Source of the DNA: Paguma larvata
Taxonomy: Eukaryota > Chordata > Mammalia > Carnivora > Viverridae
Length of the DNA stretch: 64,000 nucleotides
Direction of reading: 5' to 3'
NCBI GenBank assembly: GCA_030068075.1
Contig: CM057833.1
Location: forward strand, 49,619,587-49,683,586
A program made the position numbers and the translations under genes. This document shows positions 34,686-45,862 of the stretch, piece by piece (positions within the stretch are counted from its first letter, which is position 1; every line of letters begins with the position of its first letter). The notes under the pieces were generated by a model, which was not told the origin of the DNA, made no database searches, and saw nothing but the letters and a program-made list of their open reading frames with translations.

Positions 34686-34895
34686 GTTTTTTTTAAAGTT
34701 TATATATTTATTTTGAAAGAGAGAAAGAGAGAGCAAGCGGGGAAGGGGCAGAGAGAGGGAGAGACAGAATCTCAAGCAGGTTTTGTGCTGTCAGCACAAA
34801 GCCTGATGTGGGGCTCGAACTCATGGACAATGAGCTCATGACCTAAGCTGAGATCAAGATTGGACACTCAACCAGCTGAGCCACCCAGACGCCCC
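34686..34895 (-). mobile_element. Felid SINE, minus orientation
   Basis: TGGTGATTTTTTT(T)AA occurs at 34670-34685 and 34896-34910 as the target duplication. Confidence 0.93.
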
Positions 34896-34910
34896 TGGTG
34901 ATTTTTTTAA

Positions 34911-35638
34911 ATTAATTATTGGGATTTGTAATCTAGCAAAAGATTTTTTTTTATTTAAATGCATGAATTCATTTATAGGAAAAAATCTTCCAGAGACATA
35001 AAAGTTAAAATCCAGTAAAGGAATGACCTTTGTTATGGAAAAACAAAAGAAAGAAAGAAATCAGGTCTTTTCTGGAAAATCTGGGACATCAAATTATTAG
35101 GCGTAATATGTTTCCCCCTCGGGACATAGGTCACTTTCTGTACTTGCCAAAGCATTAGATCAGCCAGGCACTGGGAAACATTTCTAAGCTCCAATAACTG
35201 AGCTGCTTCAGTGTAATTTGGTAGAAGTTTAAAACCTCTCTGGCCCCATTTTATTAAACATATACCTTTGACTATACAACATCTCTCTCTTAGGATATTA
35301 ATGAGAGAACAATCATCTACTTAACAATTTCAATTGCGTCTGCAGTATGTGTACATTGTATATAGCTGTTAGGCTGCAAAACTGCAATCATTAGAGCTCT
35401 GGAAAAGGAGAAAGAGGAGGAATTTGTAATCTGAACAGGAAAGGACTTAATTATTTAACTGACTAAAAGTGTGTCAATCTCCTCTGCTTTACAAATAAAC
35501 TGGAACTCAGAGGTAAACTTTAGATCAAAAACAAAAACTCTGGGGTCAACTAGGAAGACAGGCATTAAAAACAAATAGTTGAAACAAATTTGTTGTAGAA
35601 TAATCAGAAAATATAGATACTTAAAAAAAAAAAAGAAT
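34911..35638. other. Unique SINE-free sequence
   Basis: No repeat or exon recognised. A G+A-rich GAAAAGGAGAAAGAGGAGG lies near 35401. Confidence 0.35.
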
Positions 35639-35651
35639 AAAAACCACCTGA

Positions 35652-36001
35652 CCACTTGCAACTAGGTAGACGGAACTAGAGGGTATTATGCTAAGCAAAA
35701 TTAGTCAGAGAAAGACGAGTATCATATGATTTCACTCATATGAGGACTTTAAGACACAGAACAGATGAACTAAGAGAAGAGAAGCAAAAATAATATAAAA
35801 ACAGGCAGGGGGATAAAACATAAGAGACTCTTAAATATGGAGAACAAACGGGTTACTGGGTGGGTTGTGGGATGGGGGGCCGGAGGGGATGGGCTAAATG
35901 GGTAAGGGGCATTAAAGAATCTACTCCTGAAATCATTGTTGCACTGCATGCTAACTAACTTGAACGTAAACTAAAAAAATAAATTAAAAAAATTAAAATT
36001 A
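35652..36001 (+). mobile_element. Young carnivore L1 3' end, 5'-truncated
   Basis: L1 3' UTR words GAACTAGAGGGTATTATGC, TATGATTTCACTCATATGAG and GTAAACTAAAAAAATAAATT end in an A-rich tail. Perfect 13-bp duplication AAAAACCACCTGA at 35639-35651 and 36002-36014. Only the last ~350 bp were inserted, so there is no coding capacity. Confidence 0.92.
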
Positions 36002-36071
36002 AAAAACCACCTGAAACTACAAACCAGAGACAAGAATTATTAAAATTGTAAGACATATCATTCCACATTTT

Positions 36072-36270
36072 ATTTTTTTTTAATGTTTATTTATTTTTGA
36101 GAGACAGAGATGGAGTGCAAAAGGGGGGAAGGACAGAATCTGAAGCAGGCTCCAGGCTCTGAGCTGTCAGCATGGAGCCCCATGGGGACTCCAACCCATG
36201 AACTGTGAGATCGAGGTTGTCCCCTGAGCCGAAGTCCACCACTTAACCAACTGAGCCACCCAGGTGCCCC
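36072..36270 (-). mobile_element. Felid SINE, minus orientation
   Basis: Poly(T), a shortened GA tract, inverted body, terminal GAGCCACCCAGGTGCCCC. Confidence 0.92.
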
Positions 36271-36359
36271 ACTTTCCACAGTTTATATGTATGTATAAAT
36301 ATGTAACAATAAAAGCTATACACTCTGTTTTATAACTTGCCTTTTAAAATTCATCAGTA

Positions 36360-36545
36360 GGGGTGCCTGGGGGCTCAGTTGGTTAAGCCTCCAACTTCGG
36401 CTCAGGTCATGATCTCATGGTTTGTGAGTTCGAGCTCAGTGTGGGGCTCTGTGCTGACAGCTCAGAACCTGGAACCTGTTTTGGATTCTGTGTCTCCTTC
36501 TCTCTCTGCCCACCCCCTCTCAAAAATAAACTTTAAAAAATAAAT
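36360..36545 (+). mobile_element. Felid SINE (plus)
   Basis: GGGGTGCCTGGGGGCTCAGTTGG head. CT tract shortened. Flanks AAAATTCATCAGTA and AAAAGTTCATCAATA. Confidence 0.9.
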
Positions 36546-36779
36546 ATATAAATGAATAAAAGTTCATCAATATATCATAAACATATTTCTATATCAAGTA
36601 AGAAACTAAAATGTCATGTTAGTTACTACATTGTATATTATTAGATTATGTTACCAAAATTTGCATAGAAAATCTTTATTTGTTTTGTTTCTGATTTTTG
36701 ACATTTATGAACATTAAAATGATAGACATTCTTATGACCAAAATATTTGGAATCCTTTGTTAGTTCTTGAAGACAAACA

Positions 36780-36900
36780 AACTTTAAGAAGTGGAATTAT
36801 AAGGTGTATTGGTGAAGATTCTTTGGTGGTAAGCAACAGAAATCTGACTACAACTAGCTTAAGGAAAAAGGAAGAATTTATTAATATACATTCATTCGAA
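36780..36900. repeat. Old repeat, copy A
   Basis: TTGGTGGTAAGCAACAGAAATC and AACTAGCTTAAGGAAAAAGG are matched in arrangement by 40915-40990 (TTGGTTGCAGGTGACAGAAACC, ATGGCCTAAGCAGAAAATGG). One old dispersed family, name uncertain. Confidence 0.5.
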
Positions 36901-36922
36901 AATTATTTAAAAACCATTAGAG

Positions 36923-37118
36923 GGCCACCAGGGGGTCTCAGTCAGTTAAATGTCCAACTCTTGGTTTCAGCTCAGGTCATGACCTCATGGTTTGTGAGAT
37001 CCAGGGCTCTGCGCTGACAGCGAGGAGCCTGCTTGGGATTCTCTCTCTCCTTCTATCTCTCTACCCCTCCCCTGCTGTGCTCTCATGTTCTCTCTCTCAA
37101 AATAAATAAATAAACATT
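36923..37118 (+). mobile_element. Felid SINE (plus)
   Basis: GGGCCACCAGGGGGTCTCAGTC head and AAATAAATAAATAAACATT tail. CATTAGAG flanks both sides. Confidence 0.9.
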
Positions 37119-37124
37119 AAAAAT

Positions 37125-37516
37125 AACATTAGAGGTTTTGTTGTTGGAAATTATAAGGTACATTTACTTTCAAGTTGGAACACAGATATGCTCAAAAAAG
37201 TTATAAAGAATTTTTTGTTTGTTTTTTTTTTAGTTTCCACCTTAGTTCTTATATCCATACTCTGATCAATACTCAGCTAAGCAATAGAGGCAGACCCTCT
37301 GCAGATCTTCAGAGGACTCTCTCCTCTCCTGCAGCAATCTCCTCTCTAGTATGCTTACTCTGAAAATTCTAGCTGCCTCATCCCCTCATGACCCCAGCTC
37401 TTACCTTCTCACTCAGAGAGAACTCCCCCTCTTTGCAGTGCCTATGGAAATGCCCTCCAGACAGTGAGTGGGGGTATTCATAGGGCTCACTTTGTTTCTT
37501 TCTTCTTAGAAATCTG
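37125..37516. other. Unique sequence
   Basis: A T-rich acceptor-like GTTTTTTTTTTAG lies at 37220-37232, but the downstream frame has no donor that I trust. Confidence 0.3.
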
Positions 37517-37823
37517 TTTTTTCTTTTGTTTTGTTTTTAATGTTTTAATCTTTATTTATTTTTGAGAGAGAGAGAGACCGAACATGAGCAGGGGAGGAAC
37601 AGAGAGAGAGGGAGATACAGACTCCAGGCTGATGTGGGGCTCAAATTCATGAACTTCGAGATCATGACCTGAGCTGAAGTCGGATACTCAACCAACTGAG
37701 CCACTCAGGCACCTCCTGTTTCGTTTTTTTAAAGTAAGCTCTCCTTACTCAAATGTGGGGCTTGAACCAATGACCTGAGATCAAGAGTTGTATACTCTAC
37801 CAACTGAGCCACTCAGGTGCCCC
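37517..37823 (-). mobile_element. Two inverted SINEs in tandem (felid, then older type)
   Basis: A felid SINE (37517-37716, ending GAGCCACTCAGGCACCTCC) is followed directly by an older short SINE (37717-37823, AAGTAAGCTCTCCTTACTC...GAGCCACTCAGGTGCCCCC). Confidence 0.88.
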
Positions 37824-38872
37824 CAAATCATACTGTTCTGTATTGCCTGCTGTCCAGTGTATAAAACCATTTTTTCATTATATTTTGTCTGCTTTTTTAA
37901 TTGTTTTGGAAGGAAGGGTGAATGTGGCCCTTGTCACTCCATCTTAGTCCAAAGTAAAGTCTCTGTCTCAACATTTTTGAAGTGCCTATTATGTGCCAGC
38001 ACCTGGGATCCCTGCTAGAGCATATGACCAAACTACAGAAAGGTCAGAATTTGAGCTGACTCCAGGGATGGCAGCATCTAGGGATATATAAAGGCTACTG
38101 GATTTTGAGATCGCTGTCACTCTATCTCTGTTTCTGTCTCCCTCTCTTTCCGTATGTTATGGCTTATCCTTTTGCACACTGGTGTCAACTGTTCTTTCTT
38201 TAGTGAGCTGAATTCACGAAGAGCACACAGGCAAAGCAAGTTGAAGTTGCATTCTTTCAAGCTTAGTTGTTTTAGAAAAAGGTGAATCTTTTTCTCAGCT
38301 TCAGTTTGAAAAAAATCTCTAGGAAGGAATGATAAGCCCGTCCCTTGGCTGAATCACTGTGGCTAGGGAAGTGAGGAACTTGAACTGACCCAGTCCAGAT
38401 CATGTGCCTTACATTTGTAACCAGGGACCTGGAATCCGTTACAAAATAGAGTCACGGGGGAGTCATCAGATGAGCAGCCATTGCGATGTGTGTCTACAAT
38501 TCTGGGAATACTATTTTTTTTATGTTTAGAAAAACTAAAATAATTTCAAACTTCAACACATTCGCCAATGGTTAGTATTAAGGGTTCAGATGCTTGCTTA
38601 GTATACTGCATAAAGAAGCTAAGGTAGAAGTAGGTGATTGGTGAAGATGGTTCAGAAAATCAATACACTATAGAAAAAAGCATATGAGCGTCCAAAAGAA
38701 CAACAGAACTCTAAAGGGTAAAGGAAACATTTATAAGGTTAGTTTAGAAAACATCCAAAAAGAACTTTACAATACGTTGGGGAAATCTTTCCTCGTTCAT
38801 GGGCCACAACCAGGAAATTCTTAAGACATCTAGACTAACTATGTCACAGCTGGGCAAGAAAAAGCTTTAATT
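37824..38872. other. Unique sequence
   Basis: About 1 kb without recognised elements or exons. Confidence 0.35.
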
Positions 38873-38886
38873 TTGGAGTCATCTTT

Positions 38887-39091
38887 TTTATTATTTTTTT
38901 TTTTGTTTATTTATTTTGGGGGGGGGAGGGAGAGAGGGAGAATGCAAGTGGGGGAGGAGCAGAGAGACAGAAACCCAAGCAGGCTCTGCATCACCATCAC
39001 AGAGCCCTGTGTGGGGCTCCAACCCGAGAACTGAGAGATGATGACCTGAGCCAAAGGTCGATGCTTAACAGATTGAGCCACCAGGCGCCCC
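38887..39091 (-). mobile_element. Felid SINE, minus orientation
   Basis: Perfect 14-bp duplication TTGGAGTCATCTTT at 38873-38886 and 39092-39105. The body has a G10 run. Confidence 0.95.
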
Positions 39092-39105
39092 TTGGAGTCA
39101 TCTTT

Positions 39106-40050
39106 GAATAGTCTCTCCACTTATTATTCAATTAATTATCAAATCCCATCCATTCTCTTAACCTTCACTGGCCTCTTCTCATTCCAGTCATCTCTCGCTT
39201 GGATTACTGTGTAGGTTTTCTAGCTGGCTTTCTGAATCAAGTCTTGCTCCTTGTGAGGTGATGCTTATGTTTACTACCCAGCATCCATTTCTACTTCTTC
39301 TCTGTAGCTGTACCCAAAATCCCTTTTTGGGAAAAATTCCTCTCTTACTCTCAACCATAGAATTTTGGTGAGATTAACCTCATCTTCAGTTCCAGAACTG
39401 GATTCTGGCTAGCTTAGCTACTTGGTGAATTTCTATTGAATTAGTAAATTTACTGATTCACTTACTGAATTAGTGAATTCATCTATTCCTCTGATCATAC
39501 TGATTACTTCAGGTCAATGAGACAGAGTAAAATGTTTGTTGGGTGCTTCTGGGAGCTAATTTATATTCTTCCTTCGTATTTCTGTAGAAATGTCATTTTC
39601 TCAGGGATAATTTCCCTAATCTCACCATTTAGGTTATCCTCTCCTGCTATACACTCCTATAATTACCTTTTATCATACACATTGCCTTTCTAATTGTTTA
39701 AAATCTGCCTTCCTTTCTAAGAACATCTACTCCTTGGATGATGCATGGCTTTCTCTCATACTCATCGCTATATTCCCGGAGTTCAGCACATGGCCTGGGA
39801 CCAGATACACAATAAACAAATCAATAGACCAAGAATGAACATGGAGTTCAGAATCATAGAGAAGACAAAAAAGCATAGTTTAAGAAGGAATGAGCATTCT
39901 ACCAAACTTAATTTAAACATCAAACTAAAGCTACCTGATGTTAAAGAAATCTGAATATTTTGGGCTAAATTCCCAGTTAGACTGAGCTAAGAAAGGAAAT
40001 TTGAAATCAGAGAGGCCAAATATTGCTTCCAAGTAAACTTTTTAAAACAA
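39106..40050. other. Unique sequence
   Basis: Contains a diverged L2-like stretch (39600-39830). No exon signal. Confidence 0.35.
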
Positions 40051-40054
40051 GGTT

Positions 40055-40372
40055 TATTTGTTTATTTATTTTTTTAGTAGTCTCTACACCCAATGTGGGG
40101 CTTGAACTCACAACTTCATAGTCAAGAGTCACATGCTCTTAGAGCACCTGGGTGGTTTCAGTTGGTTGAGCATCTGACTCTCGGTTTCACCTCAGGTCAT
40201 GATCTCATGGCTCGTGGGTTCGAGCCCCTCCTTGGGCTGTGCTTGGGATCTCTCTTTCTCCCTCTCTCTCTGCCCCTCCCCTGCTCATGCTCTCTATGTC
40301 TCTCAAAATAAATAAATAAACTTAAAAAAAAATAGTCACATGCTCTTCTGACCATGCCAGCCAGGTGCCCCT
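40055..40372 (-). mobile_element. Older carnivore SINE, split by a younger one
   Basis: Inverted old SINE: the left part has TAGTAGTCTCTACACCCAATG (40075-40140), the right part GACCATGCCAGCCAGGTGCCCC (40348-40372). Confidence 0.88.
40141..40333 (+). mobile_element. Felid SINE nested in the older SINE
   Basis: Perfect 14-bp duplication of host SINE sequence, AGTCACATGCTCTT, at 40127-40140 and 40334-40347. Confidence 0.95.
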
Positions 40373-40511
40373 CAGGTAACTTTTTGACTACACACTTTCT
40401 GTAATATAAGCTCTGCGAACTCATCCATGTCAGTTCTTGTGCGTGTCTATCATTTTGACATTTTCTTATTCATTAACTCAACAAATATTTATTCACTATC
40501 TCCTTTATTTA

Positions 40512-40727
40512 TTTTTTTTTAAAAATTTTTTAATGTTTATTTATTTTTGAGAGAGACACACAGACAGAGAACAAACAGGGAAAGGGCAGAGAGAGACAGA
40601 ATCTGAAGCACGCTCCAGGCTCCAAGCTGAAAGCACGGAGCCTGACGCCGGACTCGAACTCACAAACCGTGAGATCATGACCTGAGCTGAAGTCGGATGC
40701 CTAACCGACTGAGCCATCCAGGCACCC
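40512..40727 (-). mobile_element. Felid SINE, minus orientation
   Basis: Perfect 18-bp duplication CACTATCTCCTTTATTTA at 40494-40511 and 40728-40745. Lies inside an inverted L2-like end. Confidence 0.95.
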
Positions 40728-40914
40728 CACTATCTCCTTTATTTATGCACTGCTATAGATGCTAGAGATAGGATACATAAAAATGTGATCCTATAAGAAA
40801 TTTACAGTCTAATTAGAAAGATAATGTGTAAACAAATAAATCATATTATAACATTGTGACAAGTGTGCTGAAAGAAGAAATTAGCGATTATTGTTTTCCT
40901 TAAACATATGGTAT

Positions 40915-40995
40915 TATTAGTCAGGGTCTTTTGGTTGCAGGTGACAGAAACCCAATATCAAATGGCCTAAGCAGAAAATGGAATCTTCCTCTTGT
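40915..40995. repeat. Old repeat, copy B
   Basis: Same family as 36780-36900 (see that entry). Confidence 0.5.
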
Positions 40996-41080
40996 ACTAG
41001 GAATTCCAGGGATAGAACAAAGGTAAGCGACTCAAATAATATTATTGGGTCTTTCTATTTCTTCTAGATTTCTTTCTTCC

Positions 41081-41135
41081 TTTTTTTTTAAATTTTTAAT
41101 GTTTATTTCTTTTTGAAGGGGGGATGGCAGTGCTC

Positions 41136-41186
<51 letters not shown>

Positions 41187-41366
41187 GGCCCCTGCGCAAG
41201 GATGACACGCAAATTCGTGAAGGGGGGATGGCAGAGAGACAGAGATACAGAATCTGAAGCAGGCTCCAGGCTCTGAGCTGTCAGCACAGAGCCCTATGCG
41301 GGGCTCGAAGTAATGAACTACGAGACCATGACCTAAGCCAAAGTCTGATGCTTAACAGATACCCCT
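41081..41366 (-). mobile_element. Felid SINE interrupted by a U6 snRNA retrocopy
   Basis: Inverted SINE with poly(T) tail, TTTTTAATGTTTATTTC and ending TGATGCTTAACAGATACCCC. The usual ACTGAGCCACCCAGGC end has lost about 14 bases. Split at 41130 by U6 sequence. Confidence 0.9.
41130..41222 (+). pseudogene. U6 spliceosomal snRNA retropseudogene, 3'-truncated and tailless
   Basis: The 93 bases from GTGCTCGCTTCGGCAGCAC to GCAAATTCGTGAAG are, as far as I can recall the vertebrate U6 sequence, identical to its nt 1-93, including the ACAGAG and AGATTAGC regions. The last ~14 nt (3' stem and U-run terminator) are absent and there is no poly(A). A perfect 15-bp duplication GAAGGGGGGATGGCA occurs at 41115-41129 and 41219-41233, so it was inserted by target-primed reverse transcription into a felid SINE. 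The final GAAG belongs both to U6 and to the duplication. No U6 external promoter (PSE/TATA) is expected or seen, so it should be silent. Confidence 0.95.
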
Positions 41367-41379
41367 CTGGATTTTTCTT

Positions 41380-42984
41380 ACTGCTTAGGTCTCGTTTTCT
41401 TTTTCTGAAGATGGACTCTGAAGTAGATTCTGTGGTGTGTTGCCCAGATGCCACCTTTAGGATGAAAGCACTGACTTCCCCCCACCAGCTTTTGGGGTGT
41501 TGGCTGCTAATGGCTCAAAGCTGAGTCTCTGGGAATTTCCCTTAGACAAAGAGAGGCACCTAATCAAGTTTCCAGGAGCAACTTGCTTCCAGACTGATCA
41601 ATGAGGGGTTCCAAAGCCTTAATTCAAGACACATCTGGGCTCTTGCCTTGATTCAAGACATATCTGAAGAACCATCTCACCTTTAGAGCTACCCATGGGA
41701 TCAGCTGAAGAGTCTGAGGAACTTGAGAAGGTCTGACATTTGGCAGGTCTGTTCCATGAATAACAGGGTTGAATATATTTTTAAATTCTGGTTATACAGG
41801 AAGAAATGGAGAGAAGTAAGGAAGATGAAAGATTCTTCTAATTAAAGACCAAGAGCCTTGCCCTGTGACTTCTCTTTAGGATTCTGCAGATTTTCATCAA
41901 GTGCTTCTGTGCAAGTGGGTCTTTGTGAAAGCAGTGAAGAGACTGGGCTTCCTCCCAACCTCCCCTGCTCCCCAGAACCCCTGGACACCCTCAGATGGGA
42001 TGGAACTATAGAGTACAGGTATATTTAAGAGTTTAGAAACATAATCTGAGGAAATAAATTCTAGAACTTTGCAGAGGCAAGGGATACAGGCTATAAACTC
42101 TATGTTATAGGTTTAATGGGTGAATATCAGGATGTATTTGTCATAGCAACAAATATCATTTGAGGAACTAAGAGCAAAACTAATAAATGCCAATAAATCA
42201 CAGTATAAGAAAAGAAAGGTAAAATGCCATTGAAATAGAAAGATCTTAAAGAACTGATATATTAAAGAAAAGATGGGTTTTTATAAGTCATCACTTAGCT
42301 TTATTATAAAAAATGAGGTAGCAAGAAAAATTAGAAGTTAATTTTCCAAGAAAATTTTAAAAAATAAATTATGTTCATCCGTCTATCATGACAGGTAAAA
42401 AAATCAAAATTCTTGCTCCTGACTAAAACATTACCCAAAGCATTCCCTTAGGTTTCATTCATTAAACAACAACAAACCCTTGCGACTATCCTCGGAAGAG
42501 ATACCTCTGCAAATGAATTTACAATTGTGGATTTTAAGTCCTTCTAGAAAATAACAGATGAATTAGATAGTTCCTAGGGAGCCATTTTTACCCTGTTACC
42601 AGGGGTTTTTTGATGGTTTTGACTTGACTGGGGGGGGGGGGGGCGGGAAGCACTGAGAATAAAACAGCAAATTAAGAGAGCCATCTACTGGCAGCTCATT
42701 GAAATCTGCTTAATTCGTTAGGTTTTTATGCCGAATATACTTCCATAAGAAATACTATGATCCACTTTCTGGATAAATGTAATCTGACCAACTCTCATGC
42801 TACACTTTGTACGAAGGAGGATAGTAGTTATAACCTGAAACAGAGATACCCATATTTAGAAGTTATTGTTTGAAATTTAGCCAATTTGGCTATTTCACTA
42901 AGAATGGTGACGACAGGATATGTAATGTTTAGTAAAGTGAATATAGTAAGAGCAGACAACGTATGTCTTTTACTGGTCCATGTA
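41380..42984. other. Unique sequence with G-run
   Basis: A G14 run followed by CGGG lies at 42630-42647. The word ATTCAAGACA(C/T)ATCTG is repeated at about 41622 and 41650. No gene recognised. Confidence 0.4.
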
Positions 42985-43170
42985 CTTTCCTTACAGTAAT
43001 TCTTGTAATCTTCACAGCAATCTTATAAAGTAGGTGCTGGTATTATTATCATTTCACAGATGAGAAAGCTGAGCACGAAGAAGTTAGTGCTTGCCCAAAA
43101 GTCAAGCGGCTAATAAGTGTCACCCCTTGAATTAGGACTCAGATAATTTGGCTGCAGTCTATACTCTTAA
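42985..43170 (-). repeat. MIR, minus orientation
   Basis: ATTATCATTTCACAGATGAG, AAGCTGAGCACGAAGAAG and TGCCCAAAAGTCAAGC are an inverted MIR core. Confidence 0.8.
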
Positions 43171-43491
43171 CTATAATCAGATACAAAAATGTGTTGAGTT
43201 CATATGATGTGATTCAGCATTGGTATGGCTTATCAAGAGACTCCTGAAATTAAGCTACAGATCCAATCCAATTTCTATAAAAATCCTAGCTGACTTTTTT
43301 TTTCTGCAGAAATTGACAAGATGATCCTAAAATTCTTAAGGAAATGCAAGTGACCCACAGTAGCCAAAACAATTTTGAAAAAGAGGAACAAAATTGGAGG
43401 ACTCACATTTCCCAACTTCAAAACTTAACGCAATGTTATGCTAAGAAAGTGCGGTACAAGCATAAGAATAAATGTATATATCGAAAGACTA

Positions 43492-43600
43492 GAGGGGTAC
43501 CTGACTGGCTCAGTCAGTGGAGCTCGTGACTCTTGATCTCTGAGTCATGGGTTCGAACCTCACGTTGCGTGTGAAGATTACTTAAAAGTGAGGTCTTAAA
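43492..43600 (+). mobile_element. Older short carnivore SINE
   Basis: GGGGTACCTGACTGGCTCAG...TGACTCTTGATCTCTGAG...GAAGATTACTTAAAAGTG. Confidence 0.85.
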
Positions 43601-43756
43601 AAAAAGAATTACAAGTCCATAATTACTCCTATATATTTATGGGTAATTGATTCTCAACAGGAATGCCAATGCAATTTAATGGTGAAGGAATAGTCTTTTT
43701 CAACAAATGGCAGAAGGACAACTGGAAATCTAAGTGCAAAAGAATGCAGTTTTACT

Positions 43757-43984
43757 TTCTTTTTTTATTTTACTTTTTAAAGTCTATTTATTTATTTTTA
43801 GAGAGAAAGAGATAGAGTGTGTGAGCAGGGGAGGGGCAGGAGAGAGAGAATCCCAAGTAGGCTCTGCACTGTCTGTGCTGACAGTGCAAAGCCTGAAGTG
43901 GGGCTCGATTCCACAAACTGTGAGATCATGATGTGAGCTGAAATCAAGAGCTGGACACAACCGACTGAGCCACTCAGGTGCACC
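43757..43984 (-). mobile_element. Felid SINE, minus orientation
   Basis: T-rich tail, GA tract, inverted body, terminal GAGCCACTCAGGTGCACC. Confidence 0.9.
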
Positions 43985-44288
43985 TGAAGCTTTATCTTCT
44001 ATCAAAAAAGAAATAAAAATGGATCAAAAACCTAAATGTAAAAAAAAAAAAGACCTAATTGTAAGAGCTAAAACTATAATGGTCTATATCCTACCTTGCC
44101 AAAAAATCCTTTTATAACAACGAACTGAAAATTTTGTTTAAATTTATGGTTTTATATAACTGAATGTCACCCAAATATCACAAATGATTGAATTTACTAT
44201 TGTACATGTTTGCGCATCCTGTTGATGAGCTGCTGATATATGAATTAGTCACAAAAGAAAGATACATAATTCATTACTGTTGCATGCT

Positions 44289-44360
44289 GTGTTAGCTGCC
44301 AGGGCTGCCATAATGAAGTACCACAGATTTCTGTGGTTCAAAGAACAGAAAACTATTTCT
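44289..44360 (+). mobile_element. MaLR-like LTR fragment
   Basis: TGTGTTAGCTGCCAGGGCTGC and ATAATGAAGTACCACAG match the first part of an MLT/MST-like LTR. The rest is missing. Confidence 0.5.
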
Positions 44361-44905
44361 GGCAAAAGTCTGTAGTTATTTGAATTGCCAGGTAAAGTAC
44401 ACAATTTTTTCCTGAAACTCCCTTTTTACATGAAAGAGTAAGTGGCAAACTATGTTTATTCAGACTTTGGCATTTGATGGATATTTTTTTCAAAAATGAA
44501 TGAAGTGAACCTGTTACTTTAAGAAAAACTATGCAATATTTTTTGCTGATACTAAAATTTAAGATTTTAAGTGAAAATTAGAATGCAGGAGAACTAGTAT
44601 CTGCCATGGTGAGCTTGTCACCTCCCAAATACTTACAGACCTTTCTGACCAGAAAAGTGCACAGATAAGGCACATTCCCACCTCACGGGCTTTGCACGGC
44701 CTGTTTCCTCTGCCCAAATGCTCTTCCCTCATATCTGCTTGCCTTTATCCCTTAAATTTTCATTCACGTGTCACCTTCTAAATGAGGTCTACCCTGAGTG
44801 TCATCCTCAGGACTCTTGAGCCTCTTTCCCATCCTCTATTTTTCTTCCTCCCTCCATCTCCAAATGACTTACCACATTCTAGCATTCTATATAATTTACT
44901 TATTT

Positions 44906-45100
44906 TATTATTTATTTATTTTTAAGTTTATTTATCTTGAGAGAGAGAACCAGTGGGGGAGGGGCAGGGAGAGAGGGGGATAGAAGGTCTGAAGCTGACT
45001 CTGTGCTGACAGCCCCAACACGGGGCTCCAACCCACGAACTGCGAGATCATGACCTGAATCAAAGCTGGCGCTCAACCGACTGAGCCATCCAGGCACCCC
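44906..45100 (-). mobile_element. Felid SINE inside the L2
   Basis: GA tract, ATCATGACCTGAATC and terminal GAGCCATCCAGGCACCCC. Confidence 0.9.
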
Positions 45101-45226
45101 TATTTTTTATTTTTTTTTAAGTTTATTATTTGTCTTAGTAATCTCTATGCCCAATGTGGGGCTTGACATCACAACCTTGAGATCAAGAGTTGCATGCTTT
45201 TCCTACTGAGCCAACCAGGTGCTCCT
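45101..45226 (-). mobile_element. Older carnivore SINE directly downstream
   Basis: TTTTTTAAGTTTATTATTTG, AGTAATCTCTATGCCCAATG and GAGCCAACCAGGTGCTCC. Abuts the previous copy. Confidence 0.85.
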
Positions 45227-45514
45227 ATTTTATTTTTCATATATTCTGTCTTCATCAACTAAAATATAACCTGCTTGAGAAGAGGAATCATTGTTTTTGT
45301 TCACTGATATAATCCAAGCCCTAAAATAGTGCCTAGCACATTGTAGGCAATGTATACACATGTATTAAATTAACAAATGTTTGTAATATTTCATGTTAAT
45401 ATATTCATAAAAAGTTAAAGATTATATATCATAGCCTTAGGGCTCATTATCTTGATTGTATTATATATCTCCTCAATGTCTGAATTTTTATCAAAGACGG
45501 GTTATTTTAAAAAT

Positions 45515-45612
45515 CATAATGTATATGTGCATACACATGCCCATATATGTATACACATATATACAAAAGTGCATGTATATGTATATGCACACACACATGC
45601 ACATATATATTT
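45515..45612. repeat. Alternating TA/CA/TG low-complexity tract
   Basis: Nearly uninterrupted alternating purine-pyrimidine steps (ATGTATATGTGCATACACATG and further TATATG/CACACA blocks) over about 100 bases. Confidence 0.8.
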
Positions 45613-45654
45613 AGCCCAGCCCAAATTATCTTCTATTCCAAGATGGAATTTTTC

Positions 45655-45862
45655 AAAAAAATTCTTGAATCTTTAATTTTGAGAGAAAGACAGAGTGTGA
45701 GCAGGGGAGGAACAGAGAGACAGGGAGACAAAGAATCCAAAGCAGGCTCCAGGCTCTGAGCTGTCAGCACAGAGCCCAGCGAGGGGCTCGAACTCATGAA
45801 ACACGAGTTAATGACTTGAGCTGAAGTCGGAAGCTTAACCGACTGAGCCACCCAGGTACCCC
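45655..45862 (-). mobile_element. Felid SINE, minus orientation
   Basis: AATTTTGAGAGAAAGACAG start, GAGCCACCCAGGTACCCC end. CCAAGATGGAATTT and CCAAAATGGAATTT are the aged flanks. Confidence 0.92.

Larger units (their letters stand above)
43200..44120 (+). mobile_element. Old L1 ORF2 segment, interrupted by two SINEs
   Basis: Sense L1 text: CCAATTTCTATAAAAATCC, CACAGTAGCCAAAACAATT, AATTGATTCTCAACAGG and GATCAAAAACCTAAATG, in ORF2 order. Stops and SINE insertions at 43492-43600 and 43757-43984 break it. Confidence 0.85.
44640..45345 (+). repeat. L2 LINE 3' end, interrupted by two SINEs
   Basis: TTTGCACGGCCTGTTTCCTC, AATGCTCTTCCCTCATATC, GTCACCTTCTAAATGAGG, then after the SINEs AACCTGCTTGAGAAGAGG and ATAGTGCCTAGCACATTG give a near-complete L2 3' end. 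Confidence 0.8.

Noticed and set aside
37215..37363. Possible exon after a T-rich acceptor
   Set aside because: No convincing donor in frame and the T-run is next to A/T-rich low-complexity DNA.
41130..41222. Functional U6 gene
   Set aside because: The 3' end and U-run terminator are missing, the upstream sequence is an inverted SINE without PSE or TATA elements, and the insertion has a target duplication.
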